The translations under genes were made by a program, and so were the position numbers. The notes under the pieces are model-generated. The model did no database searches, had not been told where the DNA came from, and saw only the letters and a program-made list of their open reading frames with translations. This document shows positions 62,722 through 64,000 of a DNA stretch of 64,000 nt, piece by piece. How positions within the stretch are numbered: the first letter of the stretch is position 1; every line of letters begins with the position of its first letter. This DNA comes from Phytoactinopolyspora mesophila (GTDB lineage: Bacteria; Actinomycetota; Actinomycetes; Jiangellales; Jiangellaceae), in the NCBI RefSeq assembly GCF_010122465.1, contig NZ_WLZY01000004.1, positions 372,001 to 436,000 of the forward strand, read 5' to 3'.

Positions 62722-63198
62722 GTGACTTCGGTGAATCCTGTTGGGGCGGACCGCTCCGCCGCCATTCCGAACGTCGGCTCTTCGGTGGCCGCGACGCCGC
62801 CGGCGGAGCCGACGGCCGCAATCGCGCACTTCGCGTCTCTTCTCGCGTTCGAGACGGACTGCTGGGACGTTCACGACGCGATGAGCCGCGGCGTGCAGGA
62901 CTTCGTCCTGCTCGACGTGCGTAGCCCGGACCTCTACGCCAGCGGGCACGTCCCGGGTGCGGTCAACCTGCCACATGGACGCATCGTGCAGCGCAACCTT
63001 GCGTCTTATCCCGTGGACACGCTGTTCGTCGTCTATTGTGCCGGGCCTCATTGCAACGGCGCCGACAAGGCGGCGCTCCGTCTCGCTCAGCTGAAACGAC
63101 CGGTCAAGAAGATGATCGGCGGTGTCACCGGCTGGCTCGACGAAGGGTTCGAGCTCGCGACCGCGTCGGAGCGGGCCGGTCTCGCCGATTCGGGCTAG
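62722..63198 (+). CDS. Rhodanese-domain protein
   Basis: The 158-residue protein has one rhodanese domain (about 40-148): DFVLLDVRSPDLYASGHVPGAVNLPHGRI, then LFVVYCAGPHCNGADKAALRLAQLKRPVKKMIGGVTGWLDEGF. The active-site loop is CAGPHCNGA, with Cys as the sulphur acceptor. It may carry sulphane sulphur or act in a signalling role. GTG 62722 lies 7 nt after TATTTT, the leaderless spacing found elsewhere; TTG 62713 would overlap that box. Confidence 0.87.
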   Translation: MTSVNPVGADRSAAIPNVGSSVAATPPAEPTAAIAHFASLLAFETDCWDVHDAMSRGVQDFVLLDVRSPDLYASGHVPGAVNLPHGRIVQRNLASYPVDTLFVVYCAGPHCNGADKAALRLAQLKRPVKKMIGGVTGWLDEGFELATASERAGLADSG

Positions 63199-63258
63199 CT
63201 CGCGGCGAGGAACAGTGGCCGCCGTGCTGGTGCCCGGACCAGCCGTGTCCCCCCAGGC

Positions 63259-63489
63259 TCAGCGCTTGAGTTCTTGCAAGACGACCTCGAGGAAGTCCTT
63301 GAGCTCGTCCCACTTCACCCGGGCGTTGGCGAGATGTTCCTCGAGGTTCTCGATCTCGGCGGTCTGCACGGCCTGCTGACGGCGCTCCAGTTCAGCGCGG
63401 AGTTCAGTCAGGTACGACTCCGTCTCGGCAATGATCTGCTCGAGTTCGTTGTCGGGTGGTGCTGGGCCGGTGCCCTCCATGTCCGCCAT
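63259..63489 (-). CDS. Small coiled-coil protein
   Basis: The 76-residue product MADMEGTGPAPPDNELEQII is followed by a long heptad-like helix (ETESYLTELRAELERRQQAVQTAEIENLEEHLANARVKWDELKDFLEVVLQEL). It has no membrane segment or motif. It lies 14 nt downstream of the Na/phosphate cotransporter gene on the same strand and may be cotranscribed with it. A longer in-frame start at 63612 would overlap the transporter gene and is rejected. Confidence 0.65.
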   Translation of the reverse strand: MADMEGTGPAPPDNELEQIIAETESYLTELRAELERRQQAVQTAEIENLEEHLANARVKWDELKDFLEVVLQELKR

Positions 63490-63503
63490 CTTGGCATGTG
63501 CGG

Positions 63504-64000
63504 TCACAGGACGGAAGTCGCGAGAATCAAAACCCCCGGCAAGAGGAAGAACGTGCCGACCACCCATGCGGCCGCGAAGATCTTGCGCTCGGCAGCCAGC
63601 GACGACAGCCACTGCGCTCCGCGGAGCGGGATATCCCGGAGGAACGGAATCGAGAAGATCAGCACGAGTGCGAAGAGGTTGAACAGCAGGTGGACGAAGG
63701 CGATTTCAAGAGCGGGCAGTGCCTGCGGTCCGCTGACGGCGGTGGCGGCGAGCAGCGCCGTGACCGTGGTTCCCACGTTGGCGCCAAGGGTGAACGGATA
63801 GATCTGGCGCAAGCTCAGGGCGCCCGAGCCGGCAAGCGGAACCATCAGGCTCGTGCTGGTGGTGGAGGACTGGACGAGCACCGTCACCGTAGCGCCTGAC
63901 GCGATACCGGAGATGGGGCCGCGGCCGATTGCGGCGTGGAGGATGCGCTTGGCCCGCCCGACCATCAGTGTCTTGAGCAGCTTGCCGATGAACCTGATCG
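63504..64000 (-). CDS. Na+/phosphate cotransporter (NptA/PF02690 type), 3' part
   Basis: The frame enters from the right window edge and ends at 63504. About 165 residues are visible, including the family signature VLVQSSTTSTSLMVPLAGSGALSLRQIYPFTLGANVGTTVTALLAA, the second QSS-containing repeat of Na/Pi-II transporters, and several transmembrane helices (LEIAFVHLLFNLFALVLIFSIPFL; IFAAAWVVGTFFLLPGVLILA). It imports phosphate with sodium. The visible part lacks a PhoU-like tail, so the protein is of the short form. Confidence 0.85.
   Translation of the reverse strand, partial: IRFIGKLLKTLMVGRAKRILHAAIGRGPISGIASGATVTVLVQSSTTSTSLMVPLAGSGALSLRQIYPFTLGANVGTTVTALLAATAVSGPQALPALEIAFVHLLFNLFALVLIFSIPFLRDIPLRGAQWLSSLAAERKIFAAAWVVGTFFLLPGVLILATSVL

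Overview
The window is GC-rich, densely coded DNA from an actinobacterium. GTG and TTG starts are common, cistrons often overlap by 4 bp, and there is a HAIR operator, Zur-type boxes, a SARP-type regulator, a long cold-shock protein, DUF2530 and DUF3027 proteins and a bacterial XPB helicase. The order of housekeeping genes fits a filamentous or soil lineage such as Jiangellales or Streptomyces relatives, but I cannot fix the genus. No rRNA or tRNA gene was recognised and there is no prophage, CRISPR array or complete insertion sequence.

Left part (1-18.6 kb), mostly conserved core: the end of citrate synthase, serC, a strong terminator, then an unusual structured intergenic element (1532-1689) and a 29-residue membrane peptide. 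A MarR-MFS-ThpR operon is followed by a SARP/ATPase regulator, a secreted and membrane-anchored VWA protein whose leader carries a 169-bp MITE-like insertion, a DUF2530 protein with a long disordered tail, an NCS2 purine permease, a giant GHKL (Hsp90/sacsin-like) ATPase next to DUF3027, an MFS transporter, a cold-shock protein and a truncated HipA-like kinase gene.

18.6-27.4 kb, sugar island: a ROK repressor diverges from a damaged gene for a secreted protein and a CUT1 sugar ABC operon (binding protein, two permeases) with two Gfo/Idh/MocA oxidoreductases. A RidA protein and a HAD phosphatase close the block. Next come 450 bp of repeats: two four-copy tandem arrays around a large inverted repeat that has relatives at 34.65 and 54.72 kb.

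27.8-39.5 kb: a TPR-CHAT (caspase-like) protein diverges from a cytoplasmic subtilisin-like S8 protease, the best candidate here for a poorly described system. A 46-residue protein follows, then an XPB partner-like helicase-associated protein, an LCP protein, XPB helicase and an M20 peptidase.

39.6-54.7 kb: a GntR-LacI chimeric regulator precedes a long co-directional cluster: a Tat-exported glycan-processing-like protein, a GH20-like protein, a DegT/DnrJ aminotransferase, a Dpp-type ABC transporter (five genes), a deacetylase-like protein, a SIS-domain protein and a neutral-ceramidase-like hydrolase. I infer uptake and dismantling of an unknown amino-sugar-containing glycan or glycolipid.

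54.8-64 kb: HelD; Hsp20 under a HAIR site; a zinc-starvation set (P-loop-less CobW-like protein, zinc-free L28, L33 and S14) with Zur-like boxes; FmdB; an ECF42-type sigma factor with its YCII partner; a methyltransferase; a rhodanese; a coiled-coil protein; and a Na/phosphate cotransporter running off the end. Many genes look leaderless, with a TANNNT-like -10 box 6-8 nt before an ATG or GTG, and I used this to choose several starts.
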